The translations under genes and the position numbers were made by a program. Of a stretch of 64,000 bases of DNA, positions 8,544 to 18,442 are shown one piece after another. This stretch comes from Gemmatimonadota bacterium (lineage in GTDB: Bacteria; Latescibacterota; UBA2968; UBA8231): contig JABHDC010000074.1 in assembly GCA_018673255.1 (NCBI GenBank), positions 1 to 64,000 of the forward strand, given 5' to 3'. Position 1 is the first letter of the stretch. Every line of letters begins with the position of its first letter. A model generated the notes under the pieces. It saw only the letters and a program-made list of their open reading frames with translations. It had not been told where the DNA came from and did no database searches.

Positions 8544-9620
8544 TCACTTGGCGATCACGTGGCGACGCCACTCTGACTCGGGCATATCTGTTGCCAACCG
8601 CAACGCCCCGTGCGCCCCGGCATATACCGGATCCTCGACACCACTGACTCGACATGGGCCGAATTCGGTGAGGTTGGAACGAATCTCCTCTGCCAGGCCG
8701 CGGATCTGAGATCCACCACCAGCCAACACGATGTTCTGCCGCAACTCATTCTGGAATTCGGAGTCAAAGCTGACGATCAACTCACGGGCGCTCTCGATCA
8801 TGTCGGTGAGGACACTCTCGCACGCCTCGCGCAATTCGTTGGTGACATCGTACGTCTTCGGCTTGCCCCCGACCTGAAAGTCGACGGCGATCACTTCCTT
8901 GTTCGAGGAGACGAAGGCATACTGCTCCTTGATCTTGCGTGCCATCTCAAGCGTGATCGGGGAGTCCTGCACCTTCTCCTGCAAGAGCATGTGGAATCGT
9001 GAATCGACGTAGTTGCCAGCCTTGATCAGCGTACGCTGATCCTCTTCACCGGGAATCGTTCCGTGCATACGGCACAGATCCAGCGTGCCGGCGCCGATAT
9101 CGATGATGAGGGCATTGTTGAACAGATCCAGGCCGTAGGCCACCAGGAAGGGCTCAGAGGCGACCATGGCGTGCGACACGAAGCCGCCGACCGCTTCGAC
9201 CAGAGCCTGGCGGTCTTCGGCAGAAGCACGGGCCGGGCAACCGATGACCGCCCGGATCTCCTGATTTGGATTCGCGTCGGCCAACTCGATGACATAAGAG
9301 ACAAGGTGCTGAATCGCCTCGGCTTCCCGGTCATCTTCGCCCTGTGGCTCTTCGTCGGGACGAGATCTGAAGACACCATGTTCCATGGGCCAGATCATGT
9401 CGACGGCCATGCGGTGTGCCAGACATTCGTCGCCGATGACGACCTGCTTCTGCAGGAACTTGTATGAAATCAGATCCTTCGGCCAACCGACCACACTCGT
9501 AACTGTTCGGCGGATGTCCGTGCTCGTCTCGATCGAGCTTTGTGACGTGCCGAGATCTAAGCCGACATAGAGAATGTCGCCGTCCTGGGAGGCAGCAGCC
9601 CCCGGACCATCAGCACTCAT
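8544..9620 (-). CDS. MamK-like bacterial actin (filament-forming ATPase)
   Basis: A 358-aa actin-fold ATPase. Phosphate-1 loop: GLDLGTSQSS (about 20-29). Phosphate-2: IDIGAGTLDL (about 173-182), with the aspartates needed for hydrolysis in this superfamily. Adenosine motif: AGGGSQIRGL (about 300-309). Beyond generic actin motifs, the segments VVGWPKDLI, VIGCPARAS, GTIPGEEDQ and KAGNYVDSR, and the DP..AG..GALRLA C-terminus, parallel magnetosome MamK more closely than MreB or ParM. The ATG at 9620 has GGAG 9 nt upstream; the start at 9671 has no ribosome-binding site. A strong promoter lies about 140 bp upstream and a coiled-coil gene follows. No other mam gene is visible, so cargo and function are unknown. 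Confidence 0.85.
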   Translation of the reverse strand: MSADGPGAAASQDGDILYVGLDLGTSQSSIETSTDIRRTVTSVVGWPKDLISYKFLQKQVVIGDECLAHRMAVDMIWPMEHGVFRSRPDEEPQGEDDREAEAIQHLVSYVIELADANPNQEIRAVIGCPARASAEDRQALVEAVGGFVSHAMVASEPFLVAYGLDLFNNALIIDIGAGTLDLCRMHGTIPGEEDQRTLIKAGNYVDSRFHMLLQEKVQDSPITLEMARKIKEQYAFVSSNKEVIAVDFQVGGKPKTYDVTNELREACESVLTDMIESARELIVSFDSEFQNELRQNIVLAGGGSQIRGLAEEIRSNLTEFGPCRVSGVEDPVYAGAHGALRLATDMPESEWRRHVIAK

Positions 9621-9760
9621 ATATGAAAACTCCGTTGTGAACGGGGATGGCGATGAACCACCGAGGCCCATCGTCGAGGTGTGAAAATGGCGATGTCGCT
9701 GCTGGAAGGGAGGCGATACGGAGCAACGACGATCCGACCTAAAGCTCTATTTTGCAGTCA

Positions 9761-9791
9761 AATATAAGCAGGCAGGGCCAGAATATGTCAA
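9761..9791 (-). promoter_or_regulatory. Sigma70-type promoter for the MamK-like operon
   Basis: On the minus strand a perfect TTGACA -35 (complement of 9786-9791) is followed after 18-19 bp by TTATAT/TATATT (complement of 9761-9767). It is the only strong promoter between the MamK-like gene and the convergently unrelated ABC operon upstream, giving a leader of about 135 nt. Confidence 0.65.
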
Positions 9792-9818
9792 GCCGAAATC
9801 CCCCTGGGAACAGATACG

Positions 9819-10835
9819 TCACTCAGGCGTGGCGGAGGCCCCCCCTGAGGGCAGGTATCCGGTGGTGAAGCAACCCTCGGCTTCAACCTCGCCCGCTTCG
9901 ACGATTCCCGCCTCCACCATCTGATCGATGAGTTGTTGCCATCTCTCCAGACTCATCACTCCGATCTGAGCTGGGTGGAAGGCGTCTCCGGTGAGAACGA
10001 GATCCCGCGAGAGCCGGGCACCGATCTCTAGGATCTCCACGTCCATTCCTGGATTCAGGCCGTTGATGTGTTCGTTGGTTGCCGTGGCGGACTCCAGGTA
10101 GCGGGTCCAGCCCGTCTGCGCCGCGGCGACGATGGCTGCAACGGTTGCAGGCTCTGTCCGGATCTTCTCTTCGGTCGTGATCAGAACACTGGCATAGGGG
10201 TTGAAGCCTGTCTCGGAGACCAGCAGCGACCTGGGGGATGCCCCGAGTCGCTGAGCCACGATGGGCTCACTGAAGACGTATCCCTGCATGGCGTAGCGAA
10301 TATCGTCGATGAAGGGGATCACGGATCCGTGATAGGGAACGATCGTGACACCGGGGAAGTCGAATCGGTGCCGCAGGTAGTGAGAGAAAGCAGGTCGTTG
10401 TGACAGGGCCAGGGTCAGATTCTCAAGGTCCTGGATTTGCTTGATACCACTTTCCTCATGTACGAGGATGCAGCGGGGATTGATCTGATAGGGGGCGAAG
10501 ACGGCAACGATGGGCGCGCCCGCGGCACGCGCCGTGATCACACCATCGGCATTGGTGAGGCCGAAATCGACCTGGCCCGTGGCGACCCGCTGGATGACGG
10601 GGGCATCGGGGCCGCCGCCGAGGATCTCCACGTCGATTCCGGCAAGCTGGTAGTCACCGTGTACGGCGGCAGCGTAGTAGCCACCGTGTTCGGCCTCCGG
10701 GAACCAGTTGAGAGCCAGCTGCAGGGGGCGATCCGCCGGCTCCGGCGTGCCACAGGCGAGGATCGTAAAACCAAGCAACAGCAAGAGCACAGTAGATCGC
10801 ACGGTAGGTCGCAGAGGGGACTCCTGCGTTGGCAT
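9819..10835 (-). CDS. ABC transporter substrate-binding lipoprotein, NMT1/THI5 (ThiY/SsuA) type
   Basis: The 338-aa precursor has a hydrophobic signal (VLLLLLGFTILAC) ending in a lipobox cysteine, so it is probably lipid-anchored on the periplasmic side. The mature start LNWFPEAEHGGYY and the following VATGQVDFGLTNAD are hallmarks of the NMT1/ThiY group, which binds thiamine-pyrimidine precursors or related small ligands. The ATG at 10835 is used; the longer frame to 11120 lies inside the permease gene. It is the last gene of an ATPase-permease-SBP operon, with a 5-bp gap from the permease. The ligand is unassigned: HMP-like pyrimidines, sulfonates, or a deazapurine precursor given the queE overlap. 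Confidence 0.88.
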   Translation of the reverse strand: MPTQESPLRPTVRSTVLLLLLGFTILACGTPEPADRPLQLALNWFPEAEHGGYYAAAVHGDYQLAGIDVEILGGGPDAPVIQRVATGQVDFGLTNADGVITARAAGAPIVAVFAPYQINPRCILVHEESGIKQIQDLENLTLALSQRPAFSHYLRHRFDFPGVTIVPYHGSVIPFIDDIRYAMQGYVFSEPIVAQRLGASPRSLLVSETGFNPYASVLITTEEKIRTEPATVAAIVAAAQTGWTRYLESATATNEHINGLNPGMDVEILEIGARLSRDLVLTGDAFHPAQIGVMSLERWQQLIDQMVEAGIVEAGEVEAEGCFTTGYLPSGGASATPE

Positions 10836-10840
10836 GAGAC

Positions 10841-11650
10841 TCACTGGCCTGGGGCCCAACGGCGTAGCGCGAGGCGACTCAGGCCGCTCACGACGCCGAA
10901 GAACAGCAGGCCGAGACCTGTCGAGAAGAGAACGGTGGCGAACAGATAGGGTGTCTTCGTCTGTGAATTGGTGATCGTGATCAGGTAACCGAGTCCGTGA
11001 TCCTGCGTGCCGTATCCGGTGAAAAACTCGCCGACGATGGCGCCGATTACCGATAGACCGCAGGAGATCCGGGCCCCCGTGAGCATGGCGGGAACGGCGT
11101 GTGGCACCTGCAATTTCCACAGACGCTGCCAGCGACTGGCATTGTGCAGGGCAAACAGATCACGCAATGGTGTGGAGACACTCGTCAACCCGGCTGTGGT
11201 ATTGGCGATGATGGGGAACAGAGAAATGATGAAGGAAACAACCGTCACGCCCACCAGACCGTAGCCGATCCATAGCACGATCAGTGGGGCGATAGCCACG
11301 ATGGGTACCGTCTGAAGGAAGATGGCATATGGATACAGTGAGCGTTCGATCCACTCAGACTGCGAGAAGAAGACGGCGATGGTGAAACCGACTACGAGAC
11401 TCAGCAGGAATCCGCCGATGGCTGCCTGCGCGGTCAGCGTGGCGGCGTGCAGGAGACTGTCGAAGTGTTTGCCGATGGCGGCGGCCACGTGCCCCGGGCC
11501 TGGCAGGATGTAAGGTTGCAGACCAAGGATCTGAACCAGGCCATGCCACGCACCCACCACGAGCAGCAGGGTGCCTGATGGTGGCAGGATGACTTTCGTC
11601 CAGTGCAACCATCGGGAGGATGGACGTCTCGAATCGGTCACTTGGCTCAC
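10841..11650 (-). CDS. ABC transporter permease, SsuC/ThiX type
   Basis: A 269-aa inner-membrane permease of the nitrate/sulfonate/pyrimidine importer family. Hydrophobic segments are visible near 17-35, 75-95, 105-125, 130-150, 195-215 and 230-250. The cytoplasmic EAA-like loop that docks the ATPase falls around LRDLFALHNASRWQRLWKL (about 165-185), with IGAIVGEFFTG after it. It overlaps the ATPase stop by ATGA (11647-11650), indicating translational coupling. It would form a homodimeric channel with the ATPase and the downstream lipoprotein. Confidence 0.9.
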   Translation of the reverse strand: MSQVTDSRRPSSRWLHWTKVILPPSGTLLLVVGAWHGLVQILGLQPYILPGPGHVAAAIGKHFDSLLHAATLTAQAAIGGFLLSLVVGFTIAVFFSQSEWIERSLYPYAIFLQTVPIVAIAPLIVLWIGYGLVGVTVVSFIISLFPIIANTTAGLTSVSTPLRDLFALHNASRWQRLWKLQVPHAVPAMLTGARISCGLSVIGAIVGEFFTGYGTQDHGLGYLITITNSQTKTPYLFATVLFSTGLGLLFFGVVSGLSRLALRRWAPGQ

Positions 11651-12417
11651 CTCTCCTGATCCTCGGCTAAACCTTCTGCGACCCGTGCAACGAGTCGACC
11701 GAAGGCAGGCGAGGTTCGAAGCGACCGGTCACGCGGATAGGGTAGGTCGATTTCATGTGTCGCCGTCACCTCACCGGGGCGGGCACTCATGACCAGCACA
11801 CGCTGAGAGAGAAAGACGGCTTCCTGCACCGAGTGCGTCACGAACAGGCATGTCCAGCGACGCGACTGCCAGAGGGTGAGCAGTTCATCATTGAGTCGTT
11901 GACGACTGATCTCATCCAGGGCCCCGAAGGGCTCATCCATCAACAGGAGTCCGGGTTCGGTCACCAAGGCGCGAGCGATCGATACCCGCATTCGCATGCC
12001 CCCCGACAGTTGATGGGGGTAGAGGTCTGCTACGTCGGCCAGACCGACCAGGCGTAGCGCACTATCGACACGTTCGCTGATCTGAGACGGGGGTAGGTGT
12101 TGGATCTCGAGGGGCAGCCCCACATTGCTCACCACGCGCCGCCAGTCGAGCAGTGTTGCATCCTGCAATACATACGAGAGGTGTCGTTGTTGAGTCTTAT
12201 GGGGTGGCAGATCGTCGACGGTCAGTCTTCCGCCTGTCGGCATTTCCAGTCCGGAGACGAGTCGCAGGAAACTCGACTTGCCGCAGCCTGAAGGACCGAC
12301 AATAGCCACGAAGGATCCGGCATCAATCTGCACGTTGACATTTCGCAGGGCTTCCACACCTGCGCTAAATGTCAGGCCTACGCCTGAGGCCTGGATCGTG
12401 GTGGCTTCAGATTCCAC
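11647..12417 (-). CDS. ABC transporter ATP-binding protein, SsuB/ThiZ type
   Basis: A 256-aa importer ATPase with a complete motif set: Walker A GPSGCGKSS, Q-loop near VLQDAT, signature LSGGMRMRV, Walker B GLLLMDEPFGALD, and an H-loop histidine in FVTHSVQEA. The GTG at 12417 is chosen because it gives the normal family length and follows GGGG; it overlaps the end of queE by 11 bp. The longer frame to 12522 is queE shadow. The overlap implies cotranscription with queE, unusual for a pyrimidine or sulfonate importer and possibly a clue to the ligand. Confidence 0.92.
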   Translation of the reverse strand: MESEATTIQASGVGLTFSAGVEALRNVNVQIDAGSFVAIVGPSGCGKSSFLRLVSGLEMPTGGRLTVDDLPPHKTQQRHLSYVLQDATLLDWRRVVSNVGLPLEIQHLPPSQISERVDSALRLVGLADVADLYPHQLSGGMRMRVSIARALVTEPGLLLMDEPFGALDEISRQRLNDELLTLWQSRRWTCLFVTHSVQEAVFLSQRVLVMSARPGEVTATHEIDLPYPRDRSLRTSPAFGRLVARVAEGLAEDQER

Positions 12418-13087
12418 TGCGGTGACCCCACAGTTCGATGTGCATGCGCCCGGTGTAGCTGAGACCTTCCCGGCGGCAGATCTCGGCGACCACGACGCCA
12501 CGATCGTGGAGGGTTTCATCATCTGTGCCTTCCGGCATCAGGTACACCTCGTCCCGTGGCAGTTGGTAGGTCTCTATGAGATCCAGGATTTCGCTGAGAT
12601 CCGACTCGCCTTCTACGACGAACTTGATCTGCAGATCCTCTGCCTCGGCGACGAACTGATGCAAAGGGGCATGATGGTTATTGCGATCATGGAGGCGGCG
12701 TTGGCGCACTTCGTCGGGGCGTGAATGTGCGAGCTTGGGCGAGATCGAGAAGAAGTGGGGGGCCACGTCGTTGCGAAAGATCGTACCTGCCGTCTCAATG
12801 GTGATGAAATGGTTTCGCGCCCTGAGGGCATCGACCAGTTCACCCAGATCTGGTTGCAGCATGGGTTCGCCGCCACTGATGACGACGTGCTCGACGGTTT
12901 GCCATGGCTCAGCAATCGCGAGAATCTCCGCTACACTGTGCTTCGTGCCCTGCGGATGCCAGGAGGTGTGTTTGGTGTCGCACCAGACACACCGAAGATT
13001 GCACCCGGATGTGCGGATGAAGATGCACGGATGCCCGGCGAATCGGCCTTCTCCCTGCAATGTCTGGTAGATCTCGTAGATCAGCAC
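12407..13087 (-). CDS. queE: 7-carboxy-7-deazaguanine synthase (radical SAM)
   Basis: QueE rearranges 6-carboxytetrahydropterin to 7-carboxy-7-deazaguanine in queuosine/preQ0 biosynthesis. The 226-aa length fits. The short N-terminus (YQTLQGEGRFAGHP) is diagnostic of the QueE group, and the CxxxCxxC cluster motif is C29, C33, C36. SGGEP (71-75) is the SAM-binding GGE motif. It diverges from folE, whose product feeds both folate and queuosine synthesis, and overlaps a downstream ABC transporter. queC, queD and queF are not in the window. Confidence 0.93.
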   Translation of the reverse strand: MLIYEIYQTLQGEGRFAGHPCIFIRTSGCNLRCVWCDTKHTSWHPQGTKHSVAEILAIAEPWQTVEHVVISGGEPMLQPDLGELVDALRARNHFITIETAGTIFRNDVAPHFFSISPKLAHSRPDEVRQRRLHDRNNHHAPLHQFVAEAEDLQIKFVVEGESDLSEILDLIETYQLPRDEVYLMPEGTDDETLHDRGVVVAEICRREGLSYTGRMHIELWGHRSGI

Positions 13088-13370
13088 TCAGTGGCCATGA
13101 TCGCTGCAGGGTTCGGAGAGGGAGTCATCTGAAGTCCGGGATGACTCGGGAGAGGATAACACTGACGCGATGGTTGCGTGGGTGAAGTTGCTGGCCGCAC
13201 GAGACGAATCGTCCCGTGCGCACTTGCCGGCGCGGCCCTCGATCCGCATCGTCATGGAACACATTGTCGGACTTGGCCTGGCGTGTGGTTGGTCAACATC
13301 GCAGCCGCGCGAACGTGATGGGTCAAGAGATACTCGATACGCAGGACGGCATCGTCAACGAAAGGGTTCC

Positions 13371-13913
13371 GTGGAAGATCAATTCCGTCACCTCATTGAA
13401 GCGGTCGGTGAAGATCCGGATCGCGAGGGACTGTGTGATACACCGGCGCGAGCGGCCAAGGCATTTGAGTTCCTCACGCAGGGGTACAAACAGGATCCCG
13501 TGAAGATCGTCGGCGACGCGATTTTCGAAAGCCCCATGGACGAAATGGTCATCGTCCGGGACATCGAACTCTTCTCCATGTGTGAACATCACCTGCTACC
13601 ATTCCTCGGGCGTTGCCATGTGGGCTACCTGCCCAATGGACGAGTGATCGGCCTGTCGAAGATCGCTCGCATTGTCGATGTCTTCGCCCGCCGGTTTCAG
13701 ATCCAGGAGAATCTGACAACACAGATCGCCCAGTGTCTGATGGATCTGATCTCACCCTACGGTGTGGGCGTCGTGATCGAGGCCAAGCATATGTGTATGA
13801 TGATGCGGGGTGTCGAAAAGCAGAACTCAGAGATGGTCACCTCATGCCTGTTGGGCACCTTTCGCCAGAGTGCGCAGACACGGAGTGAATTCCTCAATCT
13901 CGTCCATCGCTGA
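13371..13913 (+). CDS. folE: GTP cyclohydrolase I
   Basis: Converts GTP to 7,8-dihydroneopterin triphosphate, the entry step for folate and queuosine synthesis. The 180-aa form from GTG 13371 has normal family length and an AAAGG just upstream; the frame extends to 13170, but that segment does not resemble FolE. Zinc ligands C71, H74 and C142 have the same spacing as in the E. coli enzyme (C110, H113, C181). [10 protein letters not shown] and the [15 protein letters not shown] segment are signatures. It is divergent from queE with about 280 bp between start codons and is followed closely by an oxidoreductase gene. Confidence 0.94.
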   Translation: MEDQFRHLIEAVGEDPDREGLCDTPARAAKAFEFLTQGYKQDPVKIVGDAIFESPMDEMVIVRDIELFSMCEHHLLPFLGRCHVGYLPNGRVIGLSKIARIVDVFARRFQIQENLTTQIAQCLMDLISPYGVGVVIEAKHMCMMMRGVEKQNSEMVTSCLLGTFRQSAQTRSEFLNLVHR

Positions 13914-13930
13914 TATCAGGAGAATTGTCC

Positions 13931-14941
13931 ATGGTTCGTATCGGGATCGTCGGTATCGGTTTCATGGGGGTCACCCACTTCAAGGCCATCGACAAGGTGA
14001 AGGGGGCGAAGGTCACTGCGATCGCCACTCGCGATGCCAAGAAACTGCGTGGTGACTGGCGTCAGATACAGGGGAATTTCGGTGGCAGTGGGGGGCGTCA
14101 GGATCTAAGTGGTATTGCGGCCTACGATGATGTGGAAGACTTGCTGGCTGATCCGAATGTCGATCTGGTCGACATCTGTCTGCCCACCACGATGCACTAC
14201 GAGTGGACGATGAAAGCTCTGGCTGCCGGCAAACACGTGCTCGTAGAGAAGCCGATTGCCCTGGATCTGAAAGAGTCAGAGAAGATGGTGGCTCTTGCCA
14301 GGAAGATGCGACGTCGCCTGATGGTCGCCCATGTCTTGCGCTTCTTTCCTGAATTCCTGCTGGTAAAAGACCTCGTTGAGGGCAAGGAATACGGCAAGGT
14401 TCGCGCCGCACAGTTCAAGCGCGTCATCGCCCAACCGTCGTGGTGGGATCCGAAACAGTTGAGGCGCACGGGGGGGCCGGCAATCGATCTGCACATCCAT
14501 GATGCTGACTTCGTGCAGTATCTGTTCGGTTTGCCACGCTCGGTGTCTTCGTCCGGGTTCGTGGGGCGCGGGGGAATCATCGAGCATATCGAGACGCAAT
14601 ACGAATATGCCTCGGGGGCGGCCATCACCGCAGGCGGTGGCTGGCTGTCACAGCAGGGGTGTCCCTTCGAACATGGCTACGATGTGTTCTTTGAAGATGC
14701 GACGCTCAAGTTCAACAGCAGCTGGGGGCAGCCACCCGTGTTGCTCACGAAAGACGGAAAGAAGCGCAGCCCGCGGCTCTCGAAGGTGGATGCCTTCGTG
14801 GGGGAATTGCAGGAGGCAGTCAACGCGGTCAAATCGGGTAAGGATTCGAAGATCCTGTCGGCACGCAGCGCCACGGATTCCCTGCGGATGTGCCTCAAGG
14901 AGATCGAGTCTGTGACACGCGCCCGGCGTGTGAAAGTGTAG
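13931..14941 (+). CDS. Gfo/Idh/MocA family oxidoreductase
   Basis: A 336-aa NAD(P)-dependent dehydrogenase-fold protein. GIVGIGFMGVTH is the dinucleotide-binding loop, and LVDICLPTTMHYEW followed by AGKHVLVEKPIAL carries the catalytic EKP lysine. GGPAIDLHIHDADFVQYLFG is the C-terminal-domain signature with conserved histidine and aspartate. Start ATG 13931 has AGGAG 9 nt upstream; the TTG at 13925 is less likely. It follows folE by 17 bp and may share its transcript, though the functions look unrelated. Likely a sugar, inositol or amino-sugar dehydrogenase; substrate unknown. Confidence 0.9.
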   Translation: MVRIGIVGIGFMGVTHFKAIDKVKGAKVTAIATRDAKKLRGDWRQIQGNFGGSGGRQDLSGIAAYDDVEDLLADPNVDLVDICLPTTMHYEWTMKALAAGKHVLVEKPIALDLKESEKMVALARKMRRRLMVAHVLRFFPEFLLVKDLVEGKEYGKVRAAQFKRVIAQPSWWDPKQLRRTGGPAIDLHIHDADFVQYLFGLPRSVSSSGFVGRGGIIEHIETQYEYASGAAITAGGGWLSQQGCPFEHGYDVFFEDATLKFNSSWGQPPVLLTKDGKKRSPRLSKVDAFVGELQEAVNAVKSGKDSKILSARSATDSLRMCLKEIESVTRARRVKV

Positions 14942-15047
14942 GCATCGAGCGGCCCAGGGGAGCACACGCCCACCGACGTCTGGGCAGCCGAGTTCGAAGC
15001 ACCGAATTCGGCCGCCCACTCTCAGGCGCTCAGTTCAGGCACCCAGC

Positions 15048-16160
15048 TCAGACACCCAGGATGGTGCGCAGTCGGGTGGCGATGATCTCAGCTTCGCCGG
15101 CCTGCAGGGTCTGTGGGCCTACACGCACGGTCGAGTCACCACCTGATGCCAGGATCGACGGCTCGCCGTCCTCGAGTTGTTTGCGTACCTGGCCGGCGGT
15201 GAGTGGGCTTGAGTCTGCAAATTGCAGATCGATCAGTGGACTGGCAGGGGGGAATCGGTTGGTGAAAGGCGCGTGGTAGACGGCCTCCAGACCTGCCACA
15301 TCTTCGGCAACCGCCCCAATCACATGGCAGCGCCGAACCCATTCGGCGATCAGTGCCTCCTCATCTTCCTCGAAGAATCGCTCGACGGCACGCAGGAGTC
15401 CGGCGATCTCTTCCTTGCCAACCTTCATCCCGCGCCCGATTCCTGAGAAGGGGCTGCTGTTGAGACGGGCTGCTTCCACCAGATCGGCACGTCCCAGAAT
15501 GAGTCCGCTCGACTGGGGCCCAAACAGACCTTTGCCCCCGCTGAAAACGACCAGGTCAGCACCCACTTTCGTGGCCAGATCCGTCAGATTGGAGCGTGGT
15601 GGCAACTGCGCCGCAGCATCGACGATGACGGGTACCGAGTGGGTATGGGCGATTTCGATGATCGTGCCCAGTTCATCATCCGGCTGCGTGCCGAGGAAGT
15701 AGACGACGGCGGCTGTGCAATCGGTGATGGCGTTGGCATAGTCATCGGGTGTGACGCTCTGCCGCGATCCGACACGCACCAGTTCGCCACCGCAGACCTC
15801 GAAGCCCTGGTGCACATAGTAGTGGGCATCCACGAGGCTGATGACGAACTGATTGGGGCGATCCTCTACAACGGGAAGCCGGGAGATCGCATCCGGATCG
15901 GTTCCGGTGAGACAGGCGGCGCCCGACAGCAACATGCCACTGGCCGCGCCGGCACAGATGAAGGCGCCGGGTGCACCGGTCAATTCACGCAGGCGCGCAT
16001 CCGCCTTCTGTTGGAAATCATCGAGCTGGACAAAGTGACGCGATGCCTGCGCCATCGCTTCGACAACATCGGGGGGCATGATCGAGCCGCCCAGTGTTGT
16101 GATCGTCCCACGGGCATTGATGAAGGTGCGCACGCCGAGGCGTTCGTAGATCGTCGTCAT
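15048..16160 (-). CDS. SelA-like PLP-dependent enzyme (aminotransferase-fold lyase)
   Basis: A 370-aa fold-type I PLP protein related to L-seryl-tRNA(Sec) selenium transferase. The N-terminus (YERLGVRTFINARGTITTLGGS) matches the short SelA-like group, which includes D-glucosaminate-6-phosphate ammonia lyases. The PLP lysine is in VVFSGGKGLFGPQ. True SelA is about 460 aa with an N-terminal tRNA-binding domain, which is missing here. No selB, selD or tRNA-Sec is visible, so amino-acid or amino-sugar lyase or racemase activity is more likely than selenocysteine synthesis. Start ATG 16160 follows GAGGAAGAGG. Its upstream region carries the palindrome array at 16269-16344. Confidence 0.82.
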   Translation of the reverse strand: MTTIYERLGVRTFINARGTITTLGGSIMPPDVVEAMAQASRHFVQLDDFQQKADARLRELTGAPGAFICAGAASGMLLSGAACLTGTDPDAISRLPVVEDRPNQFVISLVDAHYYVHQGFEVCGGELVRVGSRQSVTPDDYANAITDCTAAVVYFLGTQPDDELGTIIEIAHTHSVPVIVDAAAQLPPRSNLTDLATKVGADLVVFSGGKGLFGPQSSGLILGRADLVEAARLNSSPFSGIGRGMKVGKEEIAGLLRAVERFFEEDEEALIAEWVRRCHVIGAVAEDVAGLEAVYHAPFTNRFPPASPLIDLQFADSSPLTAGQVRKQLEDGEPSILASGGDSTVRVGPQTLQAGEAEIIATRLRTILGV

Positions 16161-16268
16161 CCTCTTCCTCGTCTTCTTCAATTGACAGCTTTTAGCGGGC
16201 CAGAGTAGGTTCCCATACCAGGATACAGAATGCCATATGTCGATCGGCAAGGGTAGTGTGCCTGTCGA

Positions 16269-16344
16269 CGACTCACAAGATGTGAGTGGACGACTCACAA
16301 GATCGTGAGTGGACGACTCACAAGATGTGAGTGGCGACTCACAG
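16269..16344. repeat. Tandem array of a 22-23 bp unit containing a palindrome
   Basis: Three full copies (16269-16290, 16291-16313, 16314-16334) and a partial fourth (16335-16344). Each full copy carries the palindrome ACTCACA-AGA-TGTGAGT, with one extra base in the middle copy. The array sits between a divergent SelA-like gene and the FliN-like gene, where repeated operators would be expected. Confidence 0.85.
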
Positions 16345-16369
16345 GATCCACCTTCGAAGGTCACAAATC

Positions 16370-16645
16370 TTGTCCCAACCACCAGCCACCACATCCGCTG
16401 CTCTGGCCGCCGGCCTCGGCGATGTCAAGGTCAGGATTACGGCCGTTCTGGGTCGCACTGAGCTGACCTTCGAAGAAGCCGTTGAACTGGCCGCCGATGG
16501 TCTGGTGACGTTGGCGAATGGGCGGGATGAGCCGGTGGAGCTATGTGTGAATGGTGAGATTGTCGCGCGAGGCCGCCTGGTGATCGTCGATGACACCTAT
16601 GGTGTTCAGATCACCCAGATGCTGAAGACGCCAGAGAAGCCCTGA
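16370..16645 (+). CDS. FliN-like (SpoA/SPOA domain) flagellar motor switch protein
   Basis: A single SpoA domain of 91 aa. The order GDVKVRITAVLGRTELTFEE, then LATLANG-type turn, DEPVELCVNGEIVARG and VVIVDD-like VIVDDTYGVQIT is the classic FliN/YscQ C-terminal pattern, in which dimers form the motor C-ring. The TTG at 16370 has a GAAGG about 9 nt upstream; GTG 16331 would begin inside the palindrome array and adds residues that look non-coding. Here it stands alone rather than beside fliM, which lies 28 kb away. A non-flagellar SpoA role cannot be excluded. A bidirectional terminator follows. Confidence 0.8.
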   Translation: MSQPPATTSAALAAGLGDVKVRITAVLGRTELTFEEAVELAADGLVTLANGRDEPVELCVNGEIVARGRLVIVDDTYGVQITQMLKTPEKP

Positions 16646-16696
16646 ATCGCAGGCCCTAAATCACAGACGATTCTGGCCTCGCGGGAACCGAATAAG

Positions 16697-16733
16697 AGAA
16701 GGGGTCGGCACTTGATCAGTGCCGACCCCTTCT
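16697..16733. terminator. Bidirectional intrinsic terminator
   Basis: A 15-bp perfect inverted repeat, AGAAGGGGTCGGCAC / GTGCCGACCCCTTCT, with a 7-nt loop; T-rich tracts follow in both directions. It lies between the convergent FliN-like gene and groEL. Confidence 0.85.
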
Positions 16734-16798
16734 TCTGTAGAAACCAAACTGCCGGAGCAGCGAATGCTATACTGCGCTCCTGCAGCTACCGTGGTCCG

Positions 16799-18442
<1,644 letters not shown>

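Noticed and set aside
7836..9791. A magnetosome gene cluster
   Set aside because: Only a MamK-like gene is present. No mamA, mamB, mamE, mamI, mamM, mamO or mamQ homologue is visible, so a magnetosome claim is not supported.
13170..13370. N-terminal extension of FolE
   Set aside because: The frame is open, but the sequence does not resemble FolE; GTG 13371 gives the normal length with a ribosome-binding site.
16269..16344. CRISPR array
   Set aside because: The repeats are contiguous, with no unique spacers, and no cas gene is present; the Cas4-like nuclease at 33788 belongs to the AddAB-like operon.
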